DNA of 64,000 nucleotides from Salinisphaera aquimarina. Lineage in GTDB: Bacteria; Pseudomonadota; Gammaproteobacteria; Nevskiales; Salinisphaeraceae. Position 1 is the stretch's first letter. Each line of letters opens with the position of its first letter. Below the pieces are notes generated by a model. The model ran no database searches. It was not told the DNA's origin and saw only the letters and a program-made list of their open reading frames with translations. Shown piece after piece: positions 26,133 through 35,556 of this stretch. The stretch lies in NCBI RefSeq assembly GCF_042643355.1, contig NZ_JBHRSS010000001.1:186001-250000 (forward strand), in the 5' to 3' direction. The translations under genes and the position numbers were made by a program.

Positions 26133-26774
26133 CTATCCGGGCAAGTGCAGCGGTGGCAAATCGGCGAGTTCGCCCTGAGCCAGGCGCAGATAGCCTGCGT
26201 GCAGCGCGGCGGCGAGGTCGGCGATATCCTTGCGCGGGCCCGTGTTCACGAGTACGTCATCGGACATGGCCAGGCGCTCCGCGCGCGAATCCTGTGCCGC
26301 GATCATGCGCCGGGCCAGCGATTCGTCGATATCATCGCGCGAGATCAGGCGTTCGAGCTGAACCGACTCGGGCGCGTCGACGACCAGCACGCGATCGACC
26401 AGATCGAGCATGCTCGATTTCACCAGCAGCGGAACCACCAGCAGACAGTAGTCGGACTGTGCCGCATCGCGCTGACGGGCCAACTCTTCGCGAATGCGCG
26501 GATGGGTGATCGCTTCCAGATCGGCACGCGCGTTGTCGTCGGAAAACACGATCTCGCGCAGCGCGCGGCGCTTGAGCCGGCCCTCTGCGTCGAGGATGTC
26601 GGCACCGAAACGTTCGGCGATCTCGTCGAGCGCCGGTTGTCCGGGTTCGACGACTTCGCGCGCGACCAGATCCGCATCGATGATGGTCACGCCCAGGCGC
26701 TGGAACGCGCTCGCGACCGCGGATTTGCCACTGGCGATTCCGCCGGTCAGGCCGACGGCGAGGGTGCTCGACAT
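26133..26774 (-). CDS. coaE: Dephospho-CoA kinase CoaE
   Basis: 213 residues. P-loop GLTGGIASGKS at the N-terminus, DADLVAREVVEPG, the lid region and HPRIREEL. Phosphorylates dephospho-CoA in the final CoA step. Its start codon is five bases from an inverted-repeat element (26779-26918), so its ribosome-binding region is supplied by the element's end. Confidence 0.96.
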   Translation of the reverse strand: MSSTLAVGLTGGIASGKSAVASAFQRLGVTIIDADLVAREVVEPGQPALDEIAERFGADILDAEGRLKRRALREIVFSDDNARADLEAITHPRIREELARQRDAAQSDYCLLVVPLLVKSSMLDLVDRVLVVDAPESVQLERLISRDDIDESLARRMIAAQDSRAERLAMSDDVLVNTGPRKDIADLAAALHAGYLRLAQGELADLPPLHLPG

Positions 26775-26778
26775 ATCT

Positions 26779-26918
26779 CTAGTGTCCTGTGACGGGAATT
26801 CGGAAGGCTCAAGTTCGCGTGATCTGTTGTGTCAGGCAAGGCGCGGTAGCGAACCACGGTCTCGAAAAAACGCCGACATGGGTAAATGCTAAAGGGTACA
26901 GCGGCACCGATATTCTAG
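26779..26918. repeat. Inverted-repeat intergenic element, copy A (coaE/pilD junction), degraded
   Basis: Begins CTAGTGTCCTGTGACG (26779-26794) and keeps the internal block GTCAGGCAAGGCGCGGTAGCG shared with copies B and C (first twenty bases are enough to match). The right end is decayed but a CTAG at 26915-26918 is in the right place. Compared with copy B an internal stretch of about 30 bases around the GCAACGCCGCATG block is missing. Confidence 0.65.
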
Positions 26919-26952
26919 GGCAGATCAGGCCAGCCCGGTCGCGCAAGCAGGG

Positions 26953-27834
26953 CTAGCGCAATCCGGAGACCGTTAGATAACCGTCCATTATTGTATCGCC
27001 TGCGATGAGTGTCAGCCAGCCGGCGATTGCCAGCCAAGGGCCAAACGGCATGGGTTTTCCGCGCGCGAGTTGCCCGCTGGCCATGAGCGCGCCGCCCACG
27101 ACCGCACCCGCAAGTGATGCCATGAGCAGCACCATCGGCAGGGTCTGCCAGCCAAGCCAGGCGCCGATCACGGCGAGCAGCTTGAAGTCGCCATAGCCCA
27201 TGCCTTCCTTGCCGGTGACCAGTAGAAAAACCTGAAAGACCAGCCACAGCACGAGATAGCCCGCCGCGGCGCCGATGATTGCGGTAGCCGGGTCTACGAG
27301 CGCGAAGCCGGCGTTGTGGCCGAGACTGATCAGCAGGCCCAGCCACAACAGGGGCAGACTGAGCGCATCGGGCAGGAGTTGGGTGTGCCAGTCGATCATG
27401 GCGAGCGCGAGCAGGCACCAGGAAAACAGCAGCGCCATGACCATGAAAGGGGTCGGCCCGAAATGCAGCGCGACCAGCAGCGCCATGGCCGCGCTGGCGA
27501 TCTCGATCGCCGGGTACTGCCAAGAAATCGCTGTGCCGCAGGCGGCGCAGCGCCCTCTCAGAAAGACGAAGCTGAGCACCGGAATATTGTGAATAGCCCG
27601 TATCGGCGTGCCGCAATTCCCGCAGCATGATCGTGGCCGGGACAGGTTCACCCTTACGGTGTCGTCGGCGGTGGCCGGCTGACCGAGGATCTCGGCTGCG
27701 CTGGCGCGCCATTCGGCTTCCATCATGCGCGGCAGGCGCAGGATGACGACGTTGACAAAACTGCCCACGATCAGCCCGAACAGCGTGATCGCGGCGTAGC
27801 AGAACAGCGGCTGTAGTGCGAACAGTTCGACCAT
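26953..27834 (-). CDS. pilD: Prepilin leader peptidase / N-methyltransferase PilD
   Basis: 293 residues. N-terminal cytoplasmic loop with two CxxC pairs (CCGNCGTP and CAACG) for zinc, a VNVVILRLPRMM segment, then the two catalytic aspartates in AMIDWHTQLLPD and GYGDFKLLA (GxGD-type). About eight membrane segments. Cleaves and N-methylates type IV prepilins and type II pseudopilins. Located in pilC-pilD-coaE order, but with repeat elements on both sides; its ATG directly abuts the CTAG end of copy B. Confidence 0.96.
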   Translation of the reverse strand: MVELFALQPLFCYAAITLFGLIVGSFVNVVILRLPRMMEAEWRASAAEILGQPATADDTVRVNLSRPRSCCGNCGTPIRAIHNIPVLSFVFLRGRCAACGTAISWQYPAIEIASAAMALLVALHFGPTPFMVMALLFSWCLLALAMIDWHTQLLPDALSLPLLWLGLLISLGHNAGFALVDPATAIIGAAAGYLVLWLVFQVFLLVTGKEGMGYGDFKLLAVIGAWLGWQTLPMVLLMASLAGAVVGGALMASGQLARGKPMPFGPWLAIAGWLTLIAGDTIMDGYLTVSGLR

Positions 27835-27999
27835 CTAGTGCTCTGTCACGTCGGTTCGTGAAATAAAGTTCGCGTGATTTTGTGTGTCAGGCAAGGCGCG
27901 GCAACGAGTCATGGCTGGTGCCATGGCGAGGCGGTGCAACGCCGCATGGCGCACAAAAGCGCCGAAATCGTAAAGCGTATCGGCGTCACAGGGCACTAG
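27835..27999. repeat. Inverted-repeat intergenic element, copy B (pilD/pilC junction), best preserved
   Basis: 165 bp with terminal inverted repeats CTAGTGCTCTGTCACG (27835-27850) and CGTCACAGGGCACTAG (27984-27999), matching at 14 of 16 positions. Ends are CTAG, like a duplicated target of some IS5-type elements. It fills the whole pilC-pilD gap: the right end supplies the pilC TAG stop and the left end touches the pilD ATG. No coding capacity; MITE-like. Confidence 0.8.
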
Positions 28000-29222
28000 A
28001 CGACCGAACCGAGCTTGAAGATCGGCAGGTACATGGCGATAACCAGGCCGCCGACCAGTACGCCGATGATGGCCATGATCATCGGTTCGAGCAGGCTCGA
28101 GAGCGAATCGACCTGATTGTCGACCTCGGCTTCATAGAAATCCGCAACGCGCGAGCACATCGCATCCAGGGATCCGGATTCCTCGCCAATCGCCACCATC
28201 TGCAGTGCCATGCTTGGAAACAGGCCGGTATTGTTCATGGCCAGTTGCAGTTGCACGCCCGATGACACCTGATCACGCATCTGCAGGATGGCCTCCTCGA
28301 AGACGATATTGCCGGCCGCGCGCGCGACCGAGTCCATGGCCTCGACCAGCGGCACACCGGCCGCGAACATGGTCGCCAATGTGCGCGCGAAACGCGCCAC
28401 CGCGGCCTTGTAGAGGATATCGCCGATCACCGGCAGCTTGAGCGCGATCCGGTCGTTGGAGCGTCGAAAGGCACGGGATCGCAGTCGCGCCTGAAAGAAC
28501 CCGTAGAAGGCGAGCCCGATCGCGGCCATGATCGCCCACCACCAGCGCTGCACGAATTCGGACAGGCTGATCACCAGCAGCGTGAATGCCGGCAGGTCGG
28601 CGCCGAAGCCCTGGAACAGGGACTGGAACTGCGGGACCACGAAATACAGCAGGATGCCCATCACGATGATGGCCACGACAATGACCGCGCTCGGGTAGAA
28701 CAGCGCCTTCTTGACCTTCGCCTTGATCTGCTCGGTCTTTTCCTTGTATGTGGCGATCTTGTCGAGCAGCGATTCGAGCGCGCCCGATTTTTCGCCGGCG
28801 TCGACCAGATTCACGAACAGATCATCGAAATGCTTGGGGTGCCGGGACAGGGCATTGGCGAGGGTAATGCCGTCCTCGATATCGTCGCGGATTGCACTGA
28901 CAAGCTCGGCCAGCGACGGGTTGTCGGCACCCTTGGAGATGATATCCAGCGATTGCACCAGCGGCACCCCCGCCTGCAGCATCGTTGCCAGCTGGCGCGC
29001 GAAGATGGCGATATCGCCGGCCTTGATCTTCTTCTTGCGCTTGCCGCCGAGGCCGAACAGCGTGGTCTGCTTGCGCACACGCTGCGGGTTGATGCCCTGC
29101 TTGCGCAATGCGACCTTGACCATGGCCTCGTTGGGGCCGTCGGTCTGGCCCTTGACGCGCGCACCGCTGCGGTCGGTGCCGGTCCAGAAAAACGTCTGTT
29201 GCTCGGTTGCTGCTTTCGCCAC
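27996..29222 (-). CDS. pilC: Type IV pilus inner-membrane platform protein PilC
   Basis: 408 residues, GTG start. GspF/PilC family with two homologous cytoplasmic domains, each followed by membrane segments: ARQLATMLQAGVPLVQSLDII in the first and ARTLATMFAAGVPLVEAMDSV in the second, and a C-terminal PMIMAIIGVLVGGLVIAMYLPIF helix. Recruits the assembly ATPase. pilB, usually just upstream, is absent: the next gene upstream is pilR. The TAG stop lies inside the end of repeat copy B. Confidence 0.96.
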   Translation of the reverse strand: MAKAATEQQTFFWTGTDRSGARVKGQTDGPNEAMVKVALRKQGINPQRVRKQTTLFGLGGKRKKKIKAGDIAIFARQLATMLQAGVPLVQSLDIISKGADNPSLAELVSAIRDDIEDGITLANALSRHPKHFDDLFVNLVDAGEKSGALESLLDKIATYKEKTEQIKAKVKKALFYPSAVIVVAIIVMGILLYFVVPQFQSLFQGFGADLPAFTLLVISLSEFVQRWWWAIMAAIGLAFYGFFQARLRSRAFRRSNDRIALKLPVIGDILYKAAVARFARTLATMFAAGVPLVEAMDSVARAAGNIVFEEAILQMRDQVSSGVQLQLAMNNTGLFPSMALQMVAIGEESGSLDAMCSRVADFYEAEVDNQVDSLSSLLEPMIMAIIGVLVGGLVIAMYLPIFKLGSVV

Positions 29223-29361
29223 TTACGCCATCCCCTGTCTGTTCGTGTGCCGGCTCATGTATCGGCCGTTGTCGACATGATCTGGACTCTTTGCGTCGCA
29301 TCCCGACTCGGGACGGGGCCGGCAGCGACGCGGTAGCGGTGGTTGCGGGGCGATGTATCGA

Positions 29362-30795
29362 TCAATTCATGCCCAGCTTGGCCAGCCGGTAGCGCAGGGC
29401 ACGAAACGTGATGCCCAGATGCTTGGCGGCCTTGGTCTTGTTGTAGTGGCATACCTCGAGTGCGGCGCGGATACGTTCGCGTTCGAGCGCCTCCAGCTGA
29501 CTTTCCAGATCCGCGCTGGTATCCATGGCGTGCCCCTGGGCGAACCCCGGCCCGTCGGCCACAGCCTGCTGAACGGCCGCGGGCGCGTCGATGGCGTTTT
29601 CGCGGGTGACCGACTCGCTCAGCGGCGAGTTGAGCCGCAGATACTTGAGATCGATGATCGCATCTTCACTGAGTGTGACCGCCCGTTCGAGTATGTTTTC
29701 CAGCTCACGGATATTGCCGGGAAACGCGTATTCCTCGAGTGCATCGAGGGCGCTGCGTGACAACTGCGGAGAATGCCGCAGGCGCATCTTGCGTGCCAGA
29801 GCCTCGAGGATACGGCCGGCCAGCGCAGCGATATCCGCGCGTCGTTCGCGCAGCGGTGCGACATGCACCTCAATGACGTTCAGGCGATAATAGAGGTCTT
29901 CGCGAAAACGCCCGCGTGCGACTTCGGTGGCCAGGTCACGATGGGTGGCGCAGATCACGCGCACATCGACGGCGGTTTCCGCGTTCGCGCCGACCGGCCG
30001 GATCGCGCGCTCCTGGATCGCGCGCAGCAGTTTGACCTGCATCGTCAATGGCAGATCGGCTACTTCATCGAGAAACAGGGTGCCGCCATCGGCGCGCGCG
30101 AACAGACCCGGCGTATCCCGCATGGCCCCGGTGAAGGCGCCCCGCAGATAGCCGAAGAACTCCGATTCCATCAGCTCCGAGGGTATGGCGCCGCAGTTGA
30201 CCGGCACGAACGCGCTGCCCATGCGCGGGCCTTCCGCATGAATCATGCGCGCCACCAGTTCCTTGCCGGTGCCCGACTCGCCGGTGATATACACCGGAGC
30301 CTGGCTGCGCGACAGCTTGGCGATGGTCTCGCGCAGACGATGCATGACCGGGGTGTCGCCGATCAGGCGCGGGGAGGCATCCAGCGAGGGATGGGGCGGC
30401 GCGTCGTGATCGAGTCCGGCCAGCTTGAGGGCCTGGCCCACCAGCGATCGCAGGCCGGCCACATCGATCGGCTTGGTGACGAAATCGAAAGCGCCCGCCT
30501 TGAGACTGGCCACCGCGCTCTGTGCGCTGCCGTAGGCGGTGATGACCGCGACCGGACAGTGCGGATAGCGCTCGCTGATATGTGCGACCAGGTCCAGGCC
30601 TTCACCGTCGGGCAGTCGCATGTCGGTGAGACACAGGTCGAAGGATTGTCCGGCCAGGGCCGCACGGGCCTCGGCGAGGGTCGCCACCGCAAAGGTACGG
30701 ATCGACATTCGGGAGAGCGTGATTTCCACGAGCTCTCGGATGTCGGCCTCGTCATCGACGATAAGGGCATGTGCCGTGCTGTCAGTAACGCTCAT
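29362..30795 (-). CDS. pilR: Sigma-54-dependent response regulator PilR
   Basis: 477 residues; ATG overlapping the pilS stop (ATGA). Receiver domain with LCLTDMRLPDGEG (phospho-acceptor Asp), AAA+ domain with Walker A GESGTGKE, the RGAFTGA loop that contacts sigma-54 and GTLFLDEVADLP, and a Fis-type helix-turn-helix ending CHYNKTKAAKHLGITFRALRYRLAKLG. Activates pilin transcription with PilS. The pilin gene it should control is not in the window. Confidence 0.95.
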   Translation of the reverse strand: MSVTDSTAHALIVDDEADIRELVEITLSRMSIRTFAVATLAEARAALAGQSFDLCLTDMRLPDGEGLDLVAHISERYPHCPVAVITAYGSAQSAVASLKAGAFDFVTKPIDVAGLRSLVGQALKLAGLDHDAPPHPSLDASPRLIGDTPVMHRLRETIAKLSRSQAPVYITGESGTGKELVARMIHAEGPRMGSAFVPVNCGAIPSELMESEFFGYLRGAFTGAMRDTPGLFARADGGTLFLDEVADLPLTMQVKLLRAIQERAIRPVGANAETAVDVRVICATHRDLATEVARGRFREDLYYRLNVIEVHVAPLRERRADIAALAGRILEALARKMRLRHSPQLSRSALDALEEYAFPGNIRELENILERAVTLSEDAIIDLKYLRLNSPLSESVTRENAIDAPAAVQQAVADGPGFAQGHAMDTSADLESQLEALERERIRAALEVCHYNKTKAAKHLGITFRALRYRLAKLGMN

Positions 30796-32429
30796 TGAAC
30801 CTGCTTTATTCGGGGTGACGCAGCGACCGGCATGTCGCCTGACCACACGTGAGCAAAAACGATACGAAAGCAGGCGCCGGCGGATTGTGCAACCGGCAGC
30901 AGACGCGCGCCGTTGGCCTCGCACAGTTCGCTGGCGATATGCAGGCCCAGGCCCGTGCCCTCGCGTGCCGTGGTGAAAAAGGGTTCCATGATCTCGTCGG
31001 CGATCGCGACGTCGATGCCGGGGCCGTTGTCGCGCACGTCGAGACAGAATTGACCGGTACGGTTGTGTCCGCCCGACAGCTCGATCGCCAGTTCGGCGTC
31101 CTCACGGCGTGCATAACGCTGCGCGTTGTCCCAGAGGTTGAACAGTACCTGGCGCAGGTGATCGGGATCGAACTCGACCTGCAGATCGTCGGCAATCGCC
31201 TTGATGGAGAAATCCGGCACGTCCTCTCCGGTCTCTCGATAATCCTCGACCGTGTCGGCCAGCCATTGCGCAATGGGCAGGGGACGCCGTGCCAGTCGCG
31301 AACGACGCGACAGCCCCAGCACGTTGTTGACGATGCCATCGATACGGCGGGTATGGCGATGGATGATATCGAGCAGCCGAATCTCGTCGTCGCTCATGGC
31401 GTGCGATTCGGCCAGCAACTGACCGGCGTGACTGATCGCGCCCAGCGGATTGCGGATCTCGTGTGCAATGTTGGAAGTCAGACGGCCGATGGAGACGAGC
31501 TTGAGCTGCTGCGCCTGCTCGCGCTGGCGCACGGCGTCTTCGAGAAAGATAAGTACCGGGGCTCCGGCGTCGTTGCCCAGGCGCGAGAACAGCGGCAGCA
31601 GGGACTGCTGCCCGGAGCTAACGGGGGCGATAGCGGCGTGGGGATGCGCGCGCCATTGATCCAGGGCGTCGTCAAGCGCGGGCGCAAGCAGGGCCAATGG
31701 TTCGCCGGCCACCGGCATCTGCTCGAGATCCAGCAGGGCGACGGCGGCGTCGTTGATCAACTCGATGCGGTGCTCGGCATCGATGACCACCGCGCCAATA
31801 TTCATCTGCTGGATGATGCGCCGATTGAGGGTGGCCAGATCGCGTACTTCGGTTGCGCGTTCAGCGGCCAGCGCTTCGCTGACGCGCGCCCGGCGTGCCA
31901 ACCAGTGCGACAGGCCGACAGTGACGAAAAACAGGGTGCCGAGAATACCTGCCTGTACGAAATCCTCGGTTGCGTCGTCGAATCGCAGGCCACGCCATGC
32001 TTCCTGACCGATGATGCCGATGGCGGCACAGGCGGCCAGCAACGAGGCGATGCGCCCTGGCAGCAGCATGCCGGCGGCCGCCATGGGCGCCAGCAGCAAC
32101 ATGCCGAGGCCGCCTGCCACGCCCATGCTGGTCAGCGCGAGACAGGTGAAAAAACCCACGTCCACCGAGCAGGCCACGAGGATCTGAAACCGCAGGGCAG
32201 GCCAGCGCAGCAATGCCGCCACCATGGCCAGCGCGGATTGGGCAAGATAGATGAGTGATGCCAGGCGGAACAGGTCCGGCATGGTCACGTCGAACAGCGT
32301 GGTGGTGGCGCCGAACAGCAGCAGTGCCACCAGCCCGAAGGCGATCAGACAGCGATAGGCGTTGAGCGTGACAATGGCACGCCAGTCTTCAACGTGACGG
32401 ATCAGCGGCGTGGTGGCCGGCGTGTTCAT
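30792..32429 (-). CDS. pilS: Sensor histidine kinase PilS
   Basis: 545 residues from the ATG at 32429. About six N-terminal membrane helices (residues 25-180), a PAS-like segment around NIGAVVIDAEHRIELIND, then HisKA with SNIAHEIRNPLGAISHAG (phospho-His) and the ATP lid boxes LWDNAQRYA, DNGPGID and GTGLGLHIASEL. Partner of PilR. Start overlaps the stop of the small upstream gene by four bases. Confidence 0.95.
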   Translation of the reverse strand: MNTPATTPLIRHVEDWRAIVTLNAYRCLIAFGLVALLLFGATTTLFDVTMPDLFRLASLIYLAQSALAMVAALLRWPALRFQILVACSVDVGFFTCLALTSMGVAGGLGMLLLAPMAAAGMLLPGRIASLLAACAAIGIIGQEAWRGLRFDDATEDFVQAGILGTLFFVTVGLSHWLARRARVSEALAAERATEVRDLATLNRRIIQQMNIGAVVIDAEHRIELINDAAVALLDLEQMPVAGEPLALLAPALDDALDQWRAHPHAAIAPVSSGQQSLLPLFSRLGNDAGAPVLIFLEDAVRQREQAQQLKLVSIGRLTSNIAHEIRNPLGAISHAGQLLAESHAMSDDEIRLLDIIHRHTRRIDGIVNNVLGLSRRSRLARRPLPIAQWLADTVEDYRETGEDVPDFSIKAIADDLQVEFDPDHLRQVLFNLWDNAQRYARREDAELAIELSGGHNRTGQFCLDVRDNGPGIDVAIADEIMEPFFTTAREGTGLGLHIASELCEANGARLLPVAQSAGACFRIVFAHVWSGDMPVAASPRIKQVQ

Positions 32430-32674
32430 CGGCGGTGATCGGGCTCGGTATCGTGACCGCGGCGGCCGCTGCAATCGGGGTCGGCGCAGACATGTCCCTG
32501 ATGGTCGGGGCGCGCCAGCGACATGGGCAGATGGACACCACAGCGCGCACAGCGGACTGTTTTCTCGAATCGCGGCTGGGGTTTGTCCCGTGCCACGGGC
32601 TCGGGACCCAGCAGGCGTTTGACCACGAGCCAGCCGAGGCCAAGCAGAAACAACAGTCCGAGCAGTCGCGCCAT
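32426..32674 (-). CDS. PP0621-type small membrane protein upstream of pilS
   Basis: 82 residues. One N-terminal membrane helix (MARLLGLLFLLGLGWLVVKR), then a short domain with four cysteines arranged CxxC and CADPDC, a probable zinc site. This family is commonly found just upstream of pilS; function not known. Overlaps pilS by ATGA and so is read in the same transcript. Confidence 0.8.
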   Translation of the reverse strand: MARLLGLLFLLGLGWLVVKRLLGPEPVARDKPQPRFEKTVRCARCGVHLPMSLARPDHQGHVCADPDCSGRRGHDTEPDHRR

Positions 32675-32774
32675 GGGTGAGAATGGTTGGTGACGAAAAT
32701 TGTCAGTCCTGATCATACGTCAGCTGACACCCCGGAATGAAACCGTTCGCTCAAACGATGGCAGGTGAAGCAAG

Positions 32775-32803
32775 TTGTCGTTGTGCGCTTCAGGCGCCAC
32801 AAT
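32775..32803 (+). promoter_or_regulatory. Candidate sigma-70 promoter for sucCD
   Basis: TTGTCG (32775-32780), 17-base spacer, CACAAT (32798-32803), each 4 of 6 to consensus, 40 bases before the sucC start. In a GC-rich genome this could occur by chance. Confidence 0.35.
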
Positions 32804-32843
32804 GCGCAGCATTAACAAGTTTGGTTCCCAATAAGGCAGCGTC

Positions 32844-34007
32844 ATGAACGTTCACGAATATCAGGCCAAGGAAATCTTTGCGCGCTTCGGCGTGCCCGCA
32901 GGCGAGGGCAAGGTGGCCCGGTCCGCGGATGAGGCGGTCGAGGTCGCCCAGTCGCTCGGCGGTGAAAAATGGGTGGTCAAGGCCCAGGTCCACGCGGGCG
33001 GTCGCGGCAAGGCCGGCGGCGTGAAAATCTGCGACAGCGTGGACGAGGTGAAAAAGGTCGCCGGCGAGATGATCGGCGCCACCCTCAAGACCAAGCAGAC
33101 CGGCGACACCGCGCTGCCGATCAATTCGGTCTATGTGGAAAAGCCGGCCGATATCGTCTCGGAGCTGTATCTGTCGGTGCTGGTCGACCGCGCCACGCGT
33201 CGCGTGACCTTCATCGCTTCGCCGGAAGGCGGCATGGACATCGAGGAAGTGGCCGAAAAGACGCCGGAACGCATCATGCAGATGGCGATTCATCCGGCGG
33301 CCGGTTTTCAGGCCTATCAGGGCCGCGAGGTTGGTTTCTTCCTGGGTCTGGACAAGAAGCAGGTCGGCGAATTCGTCAAGGTCATGAAGAGCCTGTACGA
33401 GATGTTCGTCGCCACCGACGCGGCGCTGGTCGAGATCAACCCGCTGGTGACCACCAAGCAGGGTGGTCTGGTCGCGCTCGACGGCAAGCTGGACTTCGAC
33501 GACAACGCGCTGTTTCGGCATAAAGAATTTGCCGACATGCGCGATCCCACCCAGGAAGACGAGCGCGAGGCCGAGGCCGCCAAGCACGATCTCAACTATA
33601 TCCAGCTGGACGGCAACATCGGCTGCATGGTCAACGGCGCGGGCCTGGCCATGGGCACCATGGATCTGGTCAAGCTGCACGGCGGCGAGCCGGCCAACTT
33701 CCTGGACGTGGGCGGCGGCGCCACCACCGAGCGCGTCACCGAAGCGTTCAAGCTGATTACATCCGGCGCCAGCGTGAAGGCCATCCTGGTCAATATCTTT
33801 GGCGGCATCGTGCGCTGTGACCTGATTGCCGAAGGCATCATCACCGCGGCCAAGGATGTCGGCATCAAGGTGCCGGTGGTCGTGCGCCTGGAAGGCACCA
33901 ACGCCGAGGCAGGCCGCAAGCTGCTGGACGAGTGCGATTTCGATCTCATCGCCGCCCAGGATCTGACCGACGCGGCCAAGAAGGTCGTGGCCGAGGCCAA
34001 GGGTTAA
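32844..34007 (+). CDS. sucC: Succinyl-CoA synthetase (ADP-forming) beta subunit
   Basis: 387 residues, the standard length. ATP-grasp domain with VKAQVHAGGRGKAGGVK, then ASPEGGMDIEEVAEKTPE, and a C-terminal flavodoxin-like domain with GGATTERVTEAFKL and NIFGGIVRCD. Pairs with SucD, 58 bases downstream, to interconvert succinyl-CoA and succinate in the TCA cycle. GTTCCCAATAAGG precedes the ATG. Confidence 0.98.
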   Translation: MNVHEYQAKEIFARFGVPAGEGKVARSADEAVEVAQSLGGEKWVVKAQVHAGGRGKAGGVKICDSVDEVKKVAGEMIGATLKTKQTGDTALPINSVYVEKPADIVSELYLSVLVDRATRRVTFIASPEGGMDIEEVAEKTPERIMQMAIHPAAGFQAYQGREVGFFLGLDKKQVGEFVKVMKSLYEMFVATDAALVEINPLVTTKQGGLVALDGKLDFDDNALFRHKEFADMRDPTQEDEREAEAAKHDLNYIQLDGNIGCMVNGAGLAMGTMDLVKLHGGEPANFLDVGGGATTERVTEAFKLITSGASVKAILVNIFGGIVRCDLIAEGIITAAKDVGIKVPVVVRLEGTNAEAGRKLLDECDFDLIAAQDLTDAAKKVVAEAKG

Positions 34008-34065
34008 TCCCGGCTTTTCGATCCCCACAGCTTCCACCGAACACGATTCAGACCAGGATTAATCC

Positions 34066-34935
34066 ATGAGCATTCTTGTCAATAACGACACCAAACTCAT
34101 CGTGCAGGGCTTCACCGGCTCGCAGGGCACCTTCCATTCCGAGCAGTGCATCGCCTACGGCACCAACATCGTCGGCGGCGTGACCCCGGGCCGCGGCGGC
34201 GAAACCCATCTCGATCTGCCGGTGTTCAACACCTGCGCGGACGCGGTCGCCAAGACCGGCGCCAACGCCACCATGATCTATGTGCCGGCGCCGTTCGCCG
34301 CCGACGCGATCCTGGAGGCCGCAGCTGCCGGCATCAAGGTGATCATCTGCATCACCGAGCACATCCCGGTGCTCGACATGCTGCGCGTGCGCGCCGCACT
34401 CGACGATTCCGACTCCGTGCTGATCGGCCCCAACTGCCCCGGCGTGATCACCCCGGGTGAGTGCAAGATCGGCATCATGCCCGCGCATATTCACCAGAAA
34501 GGGCGTATCGGCATCGTCTCGCGCTCCGGCACCCTGACCTACGAGGCGGTCTACCAGACCACCCAGAACGGGCTCGGCCAGAGCACATGCGTGGGCATCG
34601 GTGGCGATCCGATTCACGGGCTGGACTTCATCGACGTGCTCGAGATGTTCGAGAACGACGGCCAGACCGACGGCATTGTCATGGTCGGCGAGATCGGCGG
34701 TACCGCCGAGGAAGAGGCGGCCGAATACATCCAGGCCAACATCTCCAAGCCGGTGGTCGCCTATATCGCGGGCGTGACCGCGCCGGCCGGCAAGCGCATG
34801 GGTCATGCCGGTGCGATCATTTCCGGTGGCAAGGGCACGGCCGACGACAAGTTCGCCGCGCTCGAGAAGGCCGGCGTCGCCACCGTGCGCTCCACCGCCG
34901 AGATCGGCAGCAAGATGCTGGAAATTCTCGGCTGA
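34066..34935 (+). CDS. sucD: Succinyl-CoA synthetase alpha subunit
   Basis: 289 residues. CoA-binding QGFTGSQGTFHSEQ at the N-terminus, GPNCPGVITPGECKIGIMP, and the phospho-histidine His247 in MGHAGAIISGG. Forms the alpha/beta enzyme with SucC. Followed by a strong intrinsic terminator. Confidence 0.98.
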   Translation: MSILVNNDTKLIVQGFTGSQGTFHSEQCIAYGTNIVGGVTPGRGGETHLDLPVFNTCADAVAKTGANATMIYVPAPFAADAILEAAAAGIKVIICITEHIPVLDMLRVRAALDDSDSVLIGPNCPGVITPGECKIGIMPAHIHQKGRIGIVSRSGTLTYEAVYQTTQNGLGQSTCVGIGGDPIHGLDFIDVLEMFENDGQTDGIVMVGEIGGTAEEEAAEYIQANISKPVVAYIAGVTAPAGKRMGHAGAIISGGKGTADDKFAALEKAGVATVRSTAEIGSKMLEILG

Positions 34936-34958
34936 GCGAGTGCATGAGCACTATTATC

Positions 34959-34993
34959 AAGCCGGATTCGCCCTGCGTGAATCCGGCTTTTTT
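34959..34993 (+). terminator. Intrinsic terminator of sucCD
   Basis: Perfect 11-bp stem AAGCCGGATTC / GAATCCGGCTT with a 9-base loop, running into TTTTTT. Starts 24 bases after the sucD stop. Confidence 0.85.
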
Positions 34994-35064
34994 CTGCTCA
35001 CAAGCTTGGGTTGGCACCGCTTTGCGTGCTTGAATACCCGCACGTTTGGCGAAGGGTAATCAAA

Positions 35065-35496
35065 ATGACCGACAACACTTACGATCTGAGCTGCGACTGC
35101 GGCCACGTCACCATGAGGGCCCACGGCGCGCCGGAGCTATCGCTGTATTGTCATTGCGGCAGCTGTCGCGACATGTACAGCGTGGATATGCTCTCAGCCA
35201 CCGGCTGGGCGGATGACAACGTCGAATTGCCGGAGGAATCGGCGATGTTCACCTATGCCGTGCCGGGCAAGCAGATGAAGCGTTTCGGCTGCCCGAAATG
35301 CGGCATGATCATGTACGGCCGTCACAAGCCGGGCATCCCGGTAATCCCGCATGGCGTGTTCCGAAAAGCCAACGGCGGCCGACTGCCGGCGGAGCTGGCG
35401 CCCACACTGCACCTGTTCTATCGAGAGCGTGTGCTGGACGTACAGGACGACCTACCCAAATCAGAAGGCGGTGAAGCCATTGGACTGGACGGTTGA
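35065..35496 (+). CDS. GFA/CENP-V domain zinc protein
   Basis: 143 residues from the ATG at 35065. The GFA zinc pattern is visible: LSCDCGHVT, then YCHCGSCRDMYS, then FGCPKCGMIMYG. The family includes glutathione-dependent formaldehyde-activating enzymes and many members of unknown role. Between sucCD and nadE with no operon logic; substrate cannot be named. Confidence 0.8.
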   Translation: MTDNTYDLSCDCGHVTMRAHGAPELSLYCHCGSCRDMYSVDMLSATGWADDNVELPEESAMFTYAVPGKQMKRFGCPKCGMIMYGRHKPGIPVIPHGVFRKANGGRLPAELAPTLHLFYRERVLDVQDDLPKSEGGEAIGLDG

Positions 35497-35556
35497 ACAC
35501 GTGGCCGCGGAGACTTCGTTGCAGATGACAATCGGCGCGTCGGCGCCGACAGCGTC

